64,000 nucleotides of DNA from Euryarchaeota archaeon UBA58 (lineage in GTDB: Archaea; Thermoplasmatota; Poseidoniia; Poseidoniales; Thalassarchaeaceae): contig DAHR01000008.1 in assembly GCA_002498525.1 (NCBI GenBank), positions 20,280 to 84,279 on the forward strand. The letters are read 5' to 3'. Each line of letters starts with the position of its first letter. The stretch's first letter is position 1. The notes under the pieces were generated by a model, which saw only the letters and a list, made by a program, of their open reading frames with translations, had not been told where the DNA came from and did not search any database. The translations under genes were made by a program, and so were the position numbers. Positions 44,639-52,881 of this stretch are shown here, piece after piece.

Positions 44639-45355
44639 TTACTGACTAGAAGCCAAGATGATTCCGTCTGGCTGTTCCAATGGTGCCGGCTCGTCCAATA
44701 TTATCGAGAATCCGGCTTCCGCTAGGAATCCCTTGCACGATTCGTGAATATCGGCACCATGGGTGCCTACTATGATGGTGGAGATCCTCGCCGCCATGCT
44801 GGGGTCGGCGGCTAAGTCCCGGCAGATCCCTTCTTCCGAACCCTGAACGTCCATGCTAACCAGTAGGTCAGAGTTAGGCACGGATTGTAGAAGGCCCCCC
44901 ATATCGACGAGTTTGACGATCATAGAGTCGCCATCCTCTGCCGAGTTTGCAGATTTCACGGATGCCCCGTACCCGAATTTTATCTTCATCGGACCGTCGT
45001 TAAGCCCATCCTTTCCAACCACTGCGGAGTTGAATACAGAAATCCCATTAACCCCATTAATCATAGATCCCTCGAATATCCTGCTGCACATCTTCGGATG
45101 CGCCTCTACTGCGAAAACATCCAGATCTGGGCGTGTCTTCTTGGCGAGTAAAGAGTAGTACCCCCATGCAGCGCCAATGTTCAGATATGCCCCCCTCTCA
45201 GATAGGGACCCGAGGGCCTCCAGGAAATGCCCTTCCTCCTCAGGCTCGTGCAGTATCCCGAGCGTGCTGCTCTTGTACCTCTTGATTTGATGCGGAGTCA
45301 ACCATTTTCTCGGGACTGCGATGGAGTTGTCGAACCTGAATAACCTCACGAGCAA
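44639..45355 (-). CDS. FkbM-like SAM-dependent methyltransferase
   Basis: A 238-residue protein with a Rossmann methyltransferase fold. The SAM loop is YLNIGAAWGYYSLLAK (about residues 57-72), then VFAVEAHPKMCSRI holds the acidic ribose-binding residue. The FkbM-type later block is LLVSMDVQGSEEGICRDL. FkbM proteins O-methylate sugars or polyketides; the target here is unknown. The start is TTG 45355 or GTG 45349, 25-30 bases after an AT-rich TATA-like stretch (TACTAATAA at 45364-45372). Codon use includes more ATA and is less GC-rich than its neighbours, which suggests transfer. It lies just upstream of the broken ABC-F copy. Confidence 0.75.
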   Translation of the reverse strand: MLVRLFRFDNSIAVPRKWLTPHQIKRYKSSTLGILHEPEEEGHFLEALGSLSERGAYLNIGAAWGYYSLLAKKTRPDLDVFAVEAHPKMCSRIFEGSMINGVNGISVFNSAVVGKDGLNDGPMKIKFGYGASVKSANSAEDGDSMIVKLVDMGGLLQSVPNSDLLVSMDVQGSEEGICRDLAADPSMAARISTIIVGTHGADIHESCKGFLAEAGFSIILDEPAPLEQPDGIILASSQ

Positions 45356-45640
45356 ACCAAGGATTATTAGTATTTGAACTGATACCAGTCAATACCCATT
45401 CGATTGAAGCTATGGGGTGCCTACTGCGATATTACTATGCCCTAGAATCTACCTTCTTGGGGGGTCCACGAGATCTTCCCTTTCGCTTCACCAATCCAGT
45501 ACTCCCACTCCCTTGCCTATCCTGTGTCAGCGGAACCCTCGACAGCAACCCACCTTGGCCGAACCAAATGAGTCTGAACGCGATTACAACTCTGCGCAGA
45601 ACCGCCGTAGCATTGAGAAAGGAAGTCGGTTCGGCCAGCC

Positions 45641-46369
45641 ATGGCAATCGCGATGGAAAAGCAGCAGAGGGTCTTTCCCGAGCAGGTGATCGAGGGAAAG
45701 CCAACTCTCTATTCATTCCAGTCCTGTCCCTTCTGCTTCAAGGTCCGCGCACTTCTAGGAAGCCGCGGAATTCCCTTCAGTGAGGTCGAGGTCGAGCCTA
45801 TGAAAAAGGCTCAACTCGAATGGTCAGAATGGGACGCAGTACCTGTTTTCGTCGACTCGAATGGCAAAGCGATGAACGAGTCGAACGATATTTTGCATTA
45901 CATCGATGGCAAGCATGGTAACCTCTGGGCACGAGCTGGTGAGGATGCCGAACAGGACCGTTGGATGGAGTTCAGCAACAAGGTTCTGGGCAAGTCGATC
46001 GTCGCCGTCATCTACCAATCATTCCGCAGTTCCTTCGGCGCCATGGAATATGTCTCGAAAGTCGACAATTTCACCGCCAAAGAGAAGTTCGTCAACAAGT
46101 GGATGGGTGCCATGGTGATGAAATTCGTCGGCAGGTCGCGCGCAAAGATGTTCGATGAGCCTCCGCGCGAGAACATGAAGACGCAACTCGATTTGATGAG
46201 TACTGGATTCAATGGAGATTTCTTCGGCGGCGATTCGCCGAACGGTGCTGACTTCGCCAATTACGGAATCCTCCGCTCGATGCAGGGCTTGAACGGCTTC
46301 GACATCGTCGAATCGCACGAGACGGTCTGGGCTTGGTACAACCGCTTGCAGATGTTCTCTGGCGTTTGA
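45641..46369 (+). CDS. Glutathione S-transferase-like protein (PTGES2/Grx2 type)
   Basis: A 242-residue protein with an N-terminal thioredoxin-fold domain carrying TLYSFQSCPFCFKVRALL (CPFC at about residues 29-32), the cis-proline block AVPVFVDSNG and NESNDILHYI. The C-terminal 150 residues are all-helical, as in GSTs. The arrangement is like mitochondrial prostaglandin E synthase 2 and bacterial Grx2. It should be a glutathione- or thiol-linked oxidoreductase. ATG 45641 is used; ATG 45653 is also in frame. The 285 bases before it hold no gene I can support. Confidence 0.8.
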   Translation: MAIAMEKQQRVFPEQVIEGKPTLYSFQSCPFCFKVRALLGSRGIPFSEVEVEPMKKAQLEWSEWDAVPVFVDSNGKAMNESNDILHYIDGKHGNLWARAGEDAEQDRWMEFSNKVLGKSIVAVIYQSFRSSFGAMEYVSKVDNFTAKEKFVNKWMGAMVMKFVGRSRAKMFDEPPRENMKTQLDLMSTGFNGDFFGGDSPNGADFANYGILRSMQGLNGFDIVESHETVWAWYNRLQMFSGV

Positions 46370-46412
46370 TCGGCCGAAAAAAAACGGCGCTGTGCACCGC
46401 AGTTGGCCGCTT

Positions 46413-47723
46413 TCAGGAATTGATCATGACTTGTTCCGGGTGTTCTTTCTCGAGACGAGCCGCGCTCGCCTCGTCTATCCAACCGCGAATCTCGGTTTTG
46501 TCCTTGCGAGTCATCACATCGATGACCATCGCCTCTCGGTGGACCCTCGCAATCAGAGCTGCAAGTGGTTCTTCGCCCGTACTGAGGGTCAAGGTCAGCG
46601 GTGGTCCGTGTAGCGCTGTGAGGATCGCTGCGCGCAATTCCTCGAGGCCAGCCCCAGTATGCGCGCTGACGATTAGCGGTTTGAGCAGTCCGACCTCTTC
46701 GACAGCGCTGACCGCTTTTCGCAAGTCCTCCTCATCGCACAGATCCGCCTTGGTCAGCAGGATGAGAGTCAGTGGCCCGACCTCGTCCTCCATGCGCTCA
46801 AAGAGTTCGCGCCGCGAGGTCGCGAGTTTGCGGCGAAGTTCATTCGGTGTATCTGAGGCGTCGACCAGCAGCAGAAGCAGGTCGCAGGTCAGGGCTTCGC
46901 GCAGCGTTGCGGAGAATGCATCGAGCAGGTCGGCTGGAATCCTGTCGATGAAACCAATCGTGTCGACCAGGAGGACTCGAGGGCTTTTCTCCATTCTTCC
47001 AACGGTCGTTTCGAGGGTCGAGAAGACCTGGTCTTGAATCAGCACAGGTTTGCCCGTAAGAGCCGAGAAGAGAAGCGATTTCCCTGCATTCGTATAACCA
47101 GAGACTCCAACCGAAAGAGCGCCGGATCGGACTCGTTGACGACGGCGCTCCGCTAATGATCGGCTGAATTTTTTTTGTCGGCGGCGCAGCCTCGCAATCT
47201 CGAATTGAGTCGCTTCCATGACGCTGCGCCAGCCGGTGCGTCCACCTGCTCCATAACCCAACCTCTCACCCATTGTTTCGCGGTGAACCAACTCGCGCAA
47301 GATGCTTCTATCAGCGAGCAATCTAGCGATTCTCACCTGCACGCGAGCTTCGACTGAAGCAGCGTGCTGGGTGAACAATTCAAGCAGTAGACGGACCCTG
47401 TCCCAGACCTCCATCCCGAGCGCGTCGTCAAGGTTCACGAGTTGTCGAGGCAGGGCGTTGTGGTGTACGAGAATCAGGTCTATTCCATCCCAAGGATGGC
47501 CTTCGTTGCGCATCCCCATCTGCTCGGCGATCTCCTCGATTTTCCCCCTTCCAAGGTGCACTCTAGGCTCGGGCTTCCCACGCTGGAAAATGGTCTCAAC
47601 GATGTCGATTCCAAGGGTTGCAGCGAGGGCTTCGAACTCTGCCGTGTCGGTCTCTCTCGTCAGTAGCAGAGCTCGCCGATTCTGATGACTCGTTTGGGAG
47701 CGGCCAGCGTCCAATCCTGCCAT
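46413..47723 (-). CDS. hflX: GTPase HflX
   Basis: A 436-residue ribosome-associated GTPase. The N-terminal domain has the HflX pattern RALLLTRETD, PRVHLGRGKIEEIAEQ and DLILVHHNALPRQLVNL; the glycine-rich linker is ERLGYGAGGRTGW. The G domain has G1 GYTNAGKSLLF, G3 DTIGFIDRIP and G4 TKADLCD. HflX binds the 50S subunit and can split stalled ribosomes. ATG 47723 is used, because further upstream the frame overlaps the divergent pcc1 gene; GTG 47741 is an alternative. It is the second ribosome-rescue type protein in the window besides ABC-F. Confidence 0.92.
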   Translation of the reverse strand: MAGLDAGRSQTSHQNRRALLLTRETDTAEFEALAATLGIDIVETIFQRGKPEPRVHLGRGKIEEIAEQMGMRNEGHPWDGIDLILVHHNALPRQLVNLDDALGMEVWDRVRLLLELFTQHAASVEARVQVRIARLLADRSILRELVHRETMGERLGYGAGGRTGWRSVMEATQFEIARLRRRQKKFSRSLAERRRQRVRSGALSVGVSGYTNAGKSLLFSALTGKPVLIQDQVFSTLETTVGRMEKSPRVLLVDTIGFIDRIPADLLDAFSATLREALTCDLLLLLVDASDTPNELRRKLATSRRELFERMEDEVGPLTLILLTKADLCDEEDLRKAVSAVEEVGLLKPLIVSAHTGAGLEELRAAILTALHGPPLTLTLSTGEEPLAALIARVHREAMVIDVMTRKDKTEIRGWIDEASAARLEKEHPEQVMINS

Positions 47724-47815
47724 GCCCGCGAGCAGCGGCACGTCGGGTGTTGGGTCGCGCTCCACGTTGCGTGGCTGACCGCAGCAGCGATAGCCGTTCG
47801 GGTTCTGGCCACTTC

Positions 47816-48064
47816 GTGAGTGAGGTCGAGACCGAGATTGTCTGGACTGGTGAGTTGCGGCGGGCCGAGATTCTGTTGGCGGCGATATCTCCGGACGATC
47901 CGGATACATTCGATGCGTCGATCGTCGCCAATCCTGATGGCACTGCTGACCTGCGGATCATCGTCAATGGCGAGAGTCTTGCGAGCGTTCGCGCGACCGT
48001 CGATGACCTTCTCGCGTGTCTGGGTGCGGCCGAATCGAGCCTCGATGTTCTCAGCGATTCATGA
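47816..48064 (+). CDS. pcc1: KEOPS complex subunit Pcc1
   Basis: A small protein of 82 residues from GTG 47816. It has the Pcc1 pattern of two beta-strands and helices: AEILLAAISPDDPDTFDASIVAN, then LRIIVNGESLASVRATVDDLLACL, where A-x-x-R-A-T is the family's conserved helix. Pcc1 dimerises and organises KEOPS for tRNA t6A modification. It is divergent from hflX and overlaps the converging FAD oxidoreductase by 14 bases. The longer frame from 47618 is antisense to hflX and is not used. Kae1 and Bud32 are not in the window. Confidence 0.8.
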   Translation: MSEVETEIVWTGELRRAEILLAAISPDDPDTFDASIVANPDGTADLRIIVNGESLASVRATVDDLLACLGAAESSLDVLSDS

Positions 48065-49073
48065 GCGCTTTCGCGGCTTTGCGGCCGCTGTCGACTGCAG
48101 CATCACTCAATATGTGGCTGGTAATGACGTGAGTTCCTGCGAGAGCGATGCCGTTGTCGATATACATCTCTCCTTTCAGACGCTCCTCGGGAGCGCATGG
48201 ATGAAGCATGACTGACTTGCTGGAACGACGCACAGCGACCATGTTTCGCCAGCCCGCGCAGCGCGAATCGAGGAAGGTCTTGATCGCGGTGAGGCCTTCC
48301 TCGCCATCCTTCGAGAGACAGACAGCGTGCAGCAACGTACAGGACTCGACCGAGCCTCGCTCTGGCAAACGGTCAGGCATCGCGAGGTCGATGACGAGGA
48401 CTCCCGATGCTTCGTCGAAATAACCTGAATACGGGCGCATCACTTTACCCAGCAGAGCGGCATCGATAGCTGCGACACGATGTTCGGTGCAGGCATCGAG
48501 AGCAGCGGTCGGCAACGATGCGGTTGCGAGCAATCTGGCAGCGAACACTGGTGAGACTGCCAGAACCACGGCGTCGCACTCAACCTCATTCGCTGCGATC
48601 CGAACCGCCCTTACCATCCCATCTTCATCTAGCAGAATTGACTTGACCTCCTGCTCGATGAGAAATTTCACCCCCAAGTCTCGAGCTGCGAGAATCAAGC
48701 GACCGACGAGGCTCGACCAGCCCCCTGTCGGCACGACGAGACGCTCGGGGGCATTCTGACCGACCAGCCGCATGCTCGCCAACACCTCGCGTGTACGCGA
48801 AGAATCGCAACCTACTGCGAACATCTGCGCCGCCTCGAAACGCTTGCCAAGCACCCGCGGGGCGCGCAATCGCCGCAATAATTGCTGGAACGGGCCGCGC
48901 CGCCGCAACAGATGTAATCCAGGATCGAGAACCCAATCCCCAGCATCCTGCAGGCGAACTCTACCACCAAGAATGTCCTTCGATTCAACAAGGAATACGG
49001 AGGCTCCCTCGGCCGCCAGTTGGATGGCAGCAGACAATCCTGCGACGCCTCCGCCAACCACAACGACGCGCAT
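48051..49073 (-). CDS. FAD-dependent oxidoreductase, phytoene desaturase/amine oxidase type
   Basis: A 340-residue flavoprotein. The N-terminal dinucleotide-binding motif is VVVVGGGVAGLSAAIQLAAEGASVFLVES, followed by the second glycine block GGRVRL and a C-terminal FAD-binding piece (IDNGIALAGTHVITSHILSDAAVDSG). In between are the helical substrate cap regions. It is shorter than carotenoid desaturases (about 490) and lacks their long cap. Substrate is not readable. Start ATG 49073 is divergent from nadC with 120 bases between. Confidence 0.78.
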   Translation of the reverse strand: MRVVVVGGGVAGLSAAIQLAAEGASVFLVESKDILGGRVRLQDAGDWVLDPGLHLLRRRGPFQQLLRRLRAPRVLGKRFEAAQMFAVGCDSSRTREVLASMRLVGQNAPERLVVPTGGWSSLVGRLILAARDLGVKFLIEQEVKSILLDEDGMVRAVRIAANEVECDAVVLAVSPVFAARLLATASLPTAALDACTEHRVAAIDAALLGKVMRPYSGYFDEASGVLVIDLAMPDRLPERGSVESCTLLHAVCLSKDGEEGLTAIKTFLDSRCAGWRNMVAVRRSSKSVMLHPCAPEERLKGEMYIDNGIALAGTHVITSHILSDAAVDSGRKAAKALMNR

Positions 49074-49193
49074 CTGAGTTGAGGTTAGGCGGCGGGTGAA
49101 TGAGGTTTTATGGCGAAGGAAGTGAATTCGTGGTGAGAATCAAAGCAAGTCGGACTTCGGACCATTGAAGGCGGGGCAACACCCCCTCAGGCT

Positions 49194-50138
49194 GTGACCA
49201 CTCTACCTCACGACCGTTCAGACCTCCTCTGGAAGGGGGGTGAATCGGCTGGGCCGAGTGCACTTTTCGCCGATTCGATCGACCGTTGGGTGGATGCGAT
49301 GGTTGCCGACGAGCATGGCGGTGGAGGCGGCACTGACGGGATGCTTCACACCTCAGTGGTCAGCAAACAATCTGGTGTGATTGCAGGAATGTGCGGAGTC
49401 GACAGGCTCGTCGAGAGACATTTCGCCGATTGCACTCTGAATTGGATGTTTGCTGAGGGGCAAACCGTTGAGGTCGGTGACCGAATTCTACGATTGGAAG
49501 GGCCTGCTGAACAGGTTCTGCGTTGCGAGCGGATTCTGCTGAATCTACTCGGTCGCTTGTCGGGAATCGCCACCTGCACCGCTGGCTGGGTCGGCTCGGC
49601 TGGCGGTCTGGGCATCGCCTGCACGCGCAAGACCGAATGGGGTCTGCTCGACAAATGGGCTGTGCATGTCGGGGGCGGGCTGACGCATCGGCTCGACCGT
49701 TCTGATGCTCTGATGATCAAGGAGAATGACCTCGCTGTTCTGGCTCCTGATGCTGCCGATGAGACCGCGGCTGTGGCGGCGGCTGTGAGCGGCATCGAGA
49801 TGGCTTCAAACGCGATTTTCACTGTTGTGGAAGTTCGAAATGAGTTTCAAGCGATTGCTGCTGCAGGTGCTTGGGCTGAGATGCAAGTGGCTCGCAGTGG
49901 CACGGATAGAATCGTCTTACTGCTCGATAACATGGGGGTGGATGGCTGCGCAGAAGCCCACGAGGCTCTGATTGCTGAGGGGCTTCGGGCATGGTGCATC
50001 TTGGAGGGTTCAGGCGGCGTAGTTCGGACTGAACTCGATGACTGGGTAGCGAGCGGTGTCGACCTGATTTCGACCAGTGCCATCAATCGAGGCGTTGCAC
50101 CGCTCGACCTTTCGATGAGAATCATTGGCGGTGACTGA
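49194..50138 (+). CDS. nadC: Nicotinate-nucleotide pyrophosphorylase (carboxylating)
   Basis: Converts quinolinate and PRPP to nicotinate mononucleotide in NAD synthesis. The 314-residue protein has the QPRTase blocks: LRCERILLNLLGRLSGIAT, CTRKTEWGLLDKWAVHVGGGLTHR (the substrate-binding T-R-K-T and K-x-A-V-x-x-G-G-G), MIKENDLAVL, VVEVRNEFQA and LLLDNMGV, ending with LISTSAINRGV. A Gly-rich insert at about residues 42-46 (GGGGG) is unusual. GTG 49194 is used. The next gene starts just after its stop, so NAD and CoA genes are paired. Confidence 0.93.
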   Translation: MTTLPHDRSDLLWKGGESAGPSALFADSIDRWVDAMVADEHGGGGGTDGMLHTSVVSKQSGVIAGMCGVDRLVERHFADCTLNWMFAEGQTVEVGDRILRLEGPAEQVLRCERILLNLLGRLSGIATCTAGWVGSAGGLGIACTRKTEWGLLDKWAVHVGGGLTHRLDRSDALMIKENDLAVLAPDAADETAAVAAAVSGIEMASNAIFTVVEVRNEFQAIAAAGAWAEMQVARSGTDRIVLLLDNMGVDGCAEAHEALIAEGLRAWCILEGSGGVVRTELDDWVASGVDLISTSAINRGVAPLDLSMRIIGGD

Positions 50139-50139
50139 G

Positions 50140-50925
50140 ATGGGAGATATTCCACAGAGTCATCCGCGACGAGCCTCCCTTCTGGCTCGACAGCGGCTCG
50201 TCGATGCTGCGGCTGCGGGCCTTCTGGCTGACTCTGCATTGATCGCCCACGGCCGTGGTGAGGCTTTCGATTATCTGCTCGGCGAGCGCACGAGCGATTC
50301 GGCAAGACTCGCGATCCTGGAGGTCGCCGCTCGCCTCCTCGCTGCCGAGAGACCCGTCATTTCGGTGAATGGAAACACCGTGGTTCTCGCCGGAAAAGCA
50401 GCCATTCGCATCGCTGCCAGCCTATCCTGTCCAATCGAAGTCAACCTCTACTATCGCACACCCGAGCGCATTGAGAAGCTCCTCACAGGCCTCGAAGAAA
50501 TGCGCGCCGAAGTCGCATCTGAGGCTCCACCAAACGATGGAACACAAGCTCAATGGGCCGATTCCGTGAAGGCGATCCAGATTCTCGGCGCCGAATCAGA
50601 CGGCCGCATCGAAGGTCTCGAAGGACCCAGGGCTCTGTGCAGCAGAATCGGCATCGAGGCTGCCGACACCGTACTGGTACCACTCGAGGACGGAGATCGC
50701 TGCGAGGCATTGATGGCACTCGGAAAGCAGGTCCTCGTCGTCGACCTCAACCCACTCTCACGCACCGCACGCAGGGCCACCATCACAATCGTCGACGAGG
50801 TCAGCCGCGCCCTCGATCTGCTCTCGGCAGCCCTACTGACGAATCCCGAGCCGGCCGATTTCGATAATTCTGCAAACCTGCGCGCTGCCCTCCATGTCAT
50901 GGCCGAATCGGCCGAGCGCCTGTGA
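50140..50925 (+). CDS. 4-phosphopantoate--beta-alanine ligase (archaeal phosphopantothenate synthetase)
   Basis: Joins 4-phosphopantoate and beta-alanine with ATP to give 4'-phosphopantothenate in the archaeal CoA pathway. The 261-residue protein matches the family along its length: IPQSHPRRASLLARQRLVDA, LIAHGRGEAFDYLLGERT, PVISVNGNTVVLAG, EVNLYYRTPERIE, DTVLVPLEDGDRCEALMALGK and VVDLNPLSRTARRATITIVDEVSRA. ATG 50140 is two bases after the nadC stop; an in-frame TTG at 50125 is less likely. Confidence 0.95.
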   Translation: MGDIPQSHPRRASLLARQRLVDAAAAGLLADSALIAHGRGEAFDYLLGERTSDSARLAILEVAARLLAAERPVISVNGNTVVLAGKAAIRIAASLSCPIEVNLYYRTPERIEKLLTGLEEMRAEVASEAPPNDGTQAQWADSVKAIQILGAESDGRIEGLEGPRALCSRIGIEAADTVLVPLEDGDRCEALMALGKQVLVVDLNPLSRTARRATITIVDEVSRALDLLSAALLTNPEPADFDNSANLRAALHVMAESAERL

Positions 50926-50953
50926 TCGCACAGAGTATCGATTGCCCGCAATC

Positions 50954-52144
50954 TCAAGCGGTCGCGAACTGCTCTCGCAGCATCTTCTCACAGCGATCTG
51001 CAATCGCTTCGCCGACATCGCTCGTCGAAGCATCGCCGCCCAGATCGTAAGTCACGCAGCCACCTTCTTCGAAGTGCTGTTGAATCGCGGTCTGGACGAT
51101 GTCGGCACAAACGTCCATGTCATCGTCGTTGTGCCGGTAAGCCAGCGCTTCGAACATCATCTGCACAGATTGCAGAGTGGCTGTCGGATTGACGACATTC
51201 ATACCTGCATATTTTGGGGCCGAGCCGTGGACTGGTTCGAAAAGCATGTGTTTTGGCCCTAAATTCGCGCTTGCAGCCATTCCCATGCCGCCCTGTAAGA
51301 CGGAGGCGAGGTCGGTGGCGATGTCCCCGAACATGTTGGGTAGGACGACGACGTCCAACTCCTCTGGATTACGAACCAGCCACATGGTGAAGGCGTCGAT
51401 GTAAGCGCGATGCGTCTCGAGATCGGGATTCGCTTCTGCGATTTCATCGAAAATCTTCCTGAACAATCTGCATCCGCGCGTCACGTTCGACTTGTCGACG
51501 CAGGTCACTGACTGCGGAATACCGAGCTTCCTCTCTCGATGTCGCGCGATGTTGAAAGCGAATTTGATGACGCGCTCGCTGCCCTTGCGTGAAATCGGCC
51601 TCGGATCCCATGCGACCTCTCCCTCGATGCCGGGAAACTCATCGATGACTATTCGCTCATCCTTGCCGCCGGTCGCCTTCTGCTCCATCCTTCGAAGCAG
51701 TGAGTGGTAGAGGCCTTCGGTGTTTTCGCGAATCATCACCAGATCGACCAGATCGGGCTCCCAAACCTGCTTGTGAATCCCGTGAACCTTGTGCAGGACA
51801 CCCGGATAGAGCTTCACCGGGCGCACATTGGCGTAGAGTTTCAGTCCGGAACGCAGGCCGAGGATGGTTTGGCCCCCTGCTAGGTCTCCATTGGGTAGGT
51901 GGGCGCCTGGCCAGCCGATGGCTCCGAGAAGAATGGCATCAGAATCATCTCGACAATGCTTGTATGAGCCCTCCGGCCATTCCTCGCCGGTTTCCAAGTA
52001 ATGCTGGCCACCGCATGGAATCTCTGTGATGTCGAATGAGATGGGGCTGTGCTCCTCAAAGACTGCGATGAGGCGCCTCGCTTCGGCGATGACTTCGCGA
52101 CCGACGCCGTCGCCGGGCAGTATGGTGAGTCGGTAGGCAGCCAT
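50954..52144 (-). CDS. Isocitrate/isopropylmalate dehydrogenase family beta-decarboxylating enzyme
   Basis: A 396-residue NAD(P)-dependent dehydrogenase. Seen are the N-terminal ILPGDGVGREVI, substrate-binding LKLYANVRPVKLYPGV with its arginine, the catalytic tyrosine block IRENTEGLYHS, the lysine in SVTCVDKSNVTRG, and metal ligands in IDAFTMWLV and NMFGDIATDLAS, then LGPKHMLFEPVHGSAPKYAGMNVVNPTA. Whether the substrate is isopropylmalate, tartrate or another 3-alkylmalate cannot be told, since no leuC/leuD is nearby. ATG 52144 is the family-like start. Confidence 0.85.
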   Translation of the reverse strand: MAAYRLTILPGDGVGREVIAEARRLIAVFEEHSPISFDITEIPCGGQHYLETGEEWPEGSYKHCRDDSDAILLGAIGWPGAHLPNGDLAGGQTILGLRSGLKLYANVRPVKLYPGVLHKVHGIHKQVWEPDLVDLVMIRENTEGLYHSLLRRMEQKATGGKDERIVIDEFPGIEGEVAWDPRPISRKGSERVIKFAFNIARHRERKLGIPQSVTCVDKSNVTRGCRLFRKIFDEIAEANPDLETHRAYIDAFTMWLVRNPEELDVVVLPNMFGDIATDLASVLQGGMGMAASANLGPKHMLFEPVHGSAPKYAGMNVVNPTATLQSVQMMFEALAYRHNDDDMDVCADIVQTAIQQHFEEGGCVTYDLGGDASTSDVGEAIADRCEKMLREQFATA

Positions 52145-52232
52145 TGAGTCACGGCACCTGTTCATCATTCATCAATCAAACCCTGAACTGCCCTTAGACC
52201 CCTATTCGTGCGATACTTCATAGACGGTCACC

Positions 52233-52862
52233 GTGAACCCTTACGATATGGACCGTTCAGGTGAGGATGGCAGCGAATCACCTCGCATCGATGTGAAGAC
52301 GCTGCCCGACTCCGTAGCTCGTCTCTGGGAGACGATGCTGCGGCTCGACCCTTCATGGAATCTTGCCGATTGGCTGGATGAAAGAGCCGGGGAGGAACTC
52401 GAATTGGTCGAGGCGCATCTGGGCCGAGAGAGGATGCGCCTTGAACAGCGCCTGCACCGGATCGAGACTCTGGTCAAGCGGCTCAAGAGGCAGCGTGAAG
52501 TCGCACAGCGCAGCACTTGGACCGATCCGCACCAGAAGAACCTCTTCGATGTCTATGACCGCCCGATTGAGGCTGAATCCACGGATGATGCGCTGGAACA
52601 AGAGAGTGACGAGCCCGCGGTCTCACTGGGAATCATGGATGGGGGCGACGATCCACTGCTCGCGATTGTCGCCGAACACATTCTCAGCACCATCGAAGTG
52701 GCGGCACTCGAGGCTGGCGCTACGGTCCACTTCGAGGACTTAATCGATGGACTGAGCCCTATGGGTATTGAAGAAGAGGAGATCGATGAGGCTTTGATGT
52801 TCCTCCTCCAACGCAATGCAATCATCGAAATCAAGCAGGATGTCTTCGGCTTGAACTCTTGA
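52233..52862 (+). CDS. Conserved-looking protein with coiled coil, upstream of the methyltransferase
   Basis: A 209-residue acidic protein I do not recognise. Residues about 45-95 are helical and charged with heptad spacing (LVEAHLGRERMRLEQRLHRIETLVKRLKRQRE), a probable coiled coil. The C-terminal 65 residues (LLAIVAEHILSTIEVAALEAGATVHFEDLIDGL and ALMFLLQRNAIIEIKQDVFGL) look like a small winged-helix or MoaD-like domain. It ends 20 bases before the N6-adenine methyltransferase gene on the same strand, so they are probably one transcript. GTG 52233 or ATG 52248 could be the start. It has no nuclease motif. Confidence 0.6.
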   Translation: MNPYDMDRSGEDGSESPRIDVKTLPDSVARLWETMLRLDPSWNLADWLDERAGEELELVEAHLGRERMRLEQRLHRIETLVKRLKRQREVAQRSTWTDPHQKNLFDVYDRPIEAESTDDALEQESDEPAVSLGIMDGGDDPLLAIVAEHILSTIEVAALEAGATVHFEDLIDGLSPMGIEEEEIDEALMFLLQRNAIIEIKQDVFGLNS

Positions 52863-52881
52863 TTTCGGCTCTAATGAGAGA

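Noticed and set aside
47618..47815. N-terminal extension of Pcc1
   Set aside because: It is antisense to hflX and makes an Arg/Ser-rich sequence unlike the compact Pcc1 fold.
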